7,159 nt of DNA from NCBI GenBank assembly GCA_902475785.1, contig CABSAN010000079.1, positions 1 through 7,159 of the forward strand, in the 5' to 3' direction. This DNA is from an uncultured Collinsella sp. (GTDB lineage Bacteria > Actinomycetota > Coriobacteriia > Coriobacteriales > Coriobacteriaceae). Positions 6,195 through 7,159 of this stretch are shown in pieces (position 1 is the stretch's first letter; each line of letters opens with the position of its first letter). The notes under the pieces are model-generated. The model was given only the letters and a program-made list of their open reading frames with translations, was not told where the DNA came from and made no database searches. Made by a program: the position numbers and the translations under genes.

Positions 6195-7159
6195 ATGCGT
6201 CAATTTAAGACCGAGAGCAAAAAACTGCTCGACCTCATGATCAACTCCATCTACACCAATAAGGAAATCTTCCTGCGCGAGCTTATCTCCAATGCGAGCG
6301 ATGCCGTCGACAAGCTCAACTTTAAGAGCCTGCAGGATCCGAGTGTCAAGCTCGACCAGGGCGACTTGGCCATCCGTGTTTCCTTTGATAAAGATGCCCG
6401 TACCATCACGATTTCGGATAACGGTATCGGCATGACCGCCGAGGAGCTCGAGCGCAACCTGGGCACCATCGCCCATTCCGGCTCCGAGGAGTTTAAGACC
6501 GAGAACGCCGAGCAACAGGGCTCCGATGTCGACATCATCGGTCAGTTTGGCGTGGGTTTCTACTCCGCCTTTATGGTCGCCAGCCACGTGAAGGTCGTCA
6601 GTCGCGCTTATGGCGAGGATACCGCCCACGTTTGGGAGTCCGACGGTCTTGAGGGCTACACCATCGAGGATGGTGAGCGTGCTGAGCACGGTACCGATGT
6701 CATTCTGACGCTGCGCGAGAACGAGAAGCTCGACGCCGACGGCGAGGCCGAGACCTACGATCGCTTCCTGACCGAGTGGGGCCTCAAGAGCCTGATTCAG
6801 CAGTACAGCAACTATGTGCGCTACCCGATTCAGATGATGGTGAGCAAGAGCCGCCAGAAGCCCAAGCCCGAGGACGCGCCGGATGATTACAAGCCCGAGT
6901 ACGAGGACTACCAGGAGCTCGAGACCATCAACTCCATGACGCCGATCTGGAAAAAGCGCAGCTCCGACGTTGAGCAGAAGGATTACGACGAGTTCTACAA
7001 GTCCACGTTCCACGACTTTGACGATCCCGCGCGCACTATCAGCTTCCACGCCGAGGGCACGCTTGAGTACGATGCGCTGCTGTTTGTGCCGGGTCGCGCC
7101 CCGTTCGATCTGTACAGCAAGGACTACGAGAAGGGCCTGGCGCTCTACAGCTCCAACGT
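6195..7159 (+). CDS. htpG: Chaperone HtpG (bacterial Hsp90), 5' part, cut by window end
   Basis: ATP-dependent cytosolic chaperone that remodels client proteins as a dimer. The frame is open from the ATG at 6195 to the window end, giving 321 whole codons. The family is about 620-640 residues, so roughly half is present. The GHKL ATPase domain is complete and shows LRELISNASDA (27-37, catalytic Glu29 and Asn33), SDNGIGM (74-80), GTIAHSGS (90-97), the lid-region glycine loop GQFGVGFYSAF (116-126) and HGTDV (165-169). The middle domain begins at about residue 195 with the Hsp90-typical SLIQQYSNYVRYPI, and WKKRSSDVEQKDYDEFYKS and ALLFVPGRAPFDLY follow. GCGAAAGGA (6180-6188) stands 6 bases before the ATG. 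No frameshift is seen in the visible part. The gene has its own AT-rich promoter region and is separated from the genes before it by 201 bases. Confidence 0.96.
   Translation, partial: MRQFKTESKKLLDLMINSIYTNKEIFLRELISNASDAVDKLNFKSLQDPSVKLDQGDLAIRVSFDKDARTITISDNGIGMTAEELERNLGTIAHSGSEEFKTENAEQQGSDVDIIGQFGVGFYSAFMVASHVKVVSRAYGEDTAHVWESDGLEGYTIEDGERAEHGTDVILTLRENEKLDADGEAETYDRFLTEWGLKSLIQQYSNYVRYPIQMMVSKSRQKPKPEDAPDDYKPEYEDYQELETINSMTPIWKKRSSDVEQKDYDEFYKSTFHDFDDPARTISFHAEGTLEYDALLFVPGRAPFDLYSKDYEKGLALYSSN

Noticed and set aside
6111..7049. Minus-strand open frame of 312 codons opposite htpG
   Set aside because: It is a shadow of the highly conserved htpG reading frame. Its Leu/Val/Gly-rich sequence has no domain likeness.

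Overview
The window reads as ordinary chromosomal DNA of a fairly GC-rich bacterium. Gene content, GC-ending codons mixed with strong Shine-Dalgarno sites, and a Firmicutes-like PhoR-type kinase beside a Gram-positive CpsB/C/D set fit a gut member of the Coriobacteriia (Collinsella-like). This placement is an impression from the protein sequences, not a database result. All seven recognisable genes lie on the + strand; the long minus-strand open frames are shadows of them.

Bases 1-968 hold a short leader and pstB, the ATPase of the phosphate ABC transporter. Bases 1033-3189 hold an OmpR/PhoB-family response regulator and its sensor kinase, separated by 3 bases. They follow pstB with no phoU between, so they probably sense phosphate (PhoP/PhoR type). 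A GC-rich hairpin at 3214-3242 probably ends this block.

Bases 3243-3365 are a control region with a perfect 12-bp palindrome and a likely promoter. They lead into a three-gene set at 3366-5453: a Wzz-type membrane adaptor, a cytoplasmic BY-family tyrosine kinase and a PHP-family tyrosine phosphatase. Together these form the phosphorylation circuit that normally controls capsule or exopolysaccharide chain length and export. No glycosyltransferase, flippase or polymerase gene follows inside the window, so the circuit appears here as a compact stand-alone module. The kinase carries a degenerate N-terminal motif and a tail beyond its tyrosine cluster, and the phosphatase is somewhat short.

Bases 5493-5993 encode an ElaA-like GNAT acetyltransferase. 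The 201-base gap after it holds a possible dispersed repeat (5993-6030), a likely promoter (around 6103-6110) and a convincing GNRA-loop hairpin with a T5 tract (6140-6164). That hairpin sits between the likely promoter and the htpG start, so it could be a leader attenuator or simply the end of an upstream transcript. The window closes inside htpG (Hsp90), of which about the first half is present.

No tRNA, rRNA, CRISPR array, insertion sequence or phage gene was seen. I found no clearly undescribed system. The most interesting points are the phosphate and tyrosine-phosphorylation circuits side by side, the altered kinase motifs, the htpG leader hairpin and the palindromic candidate operators.
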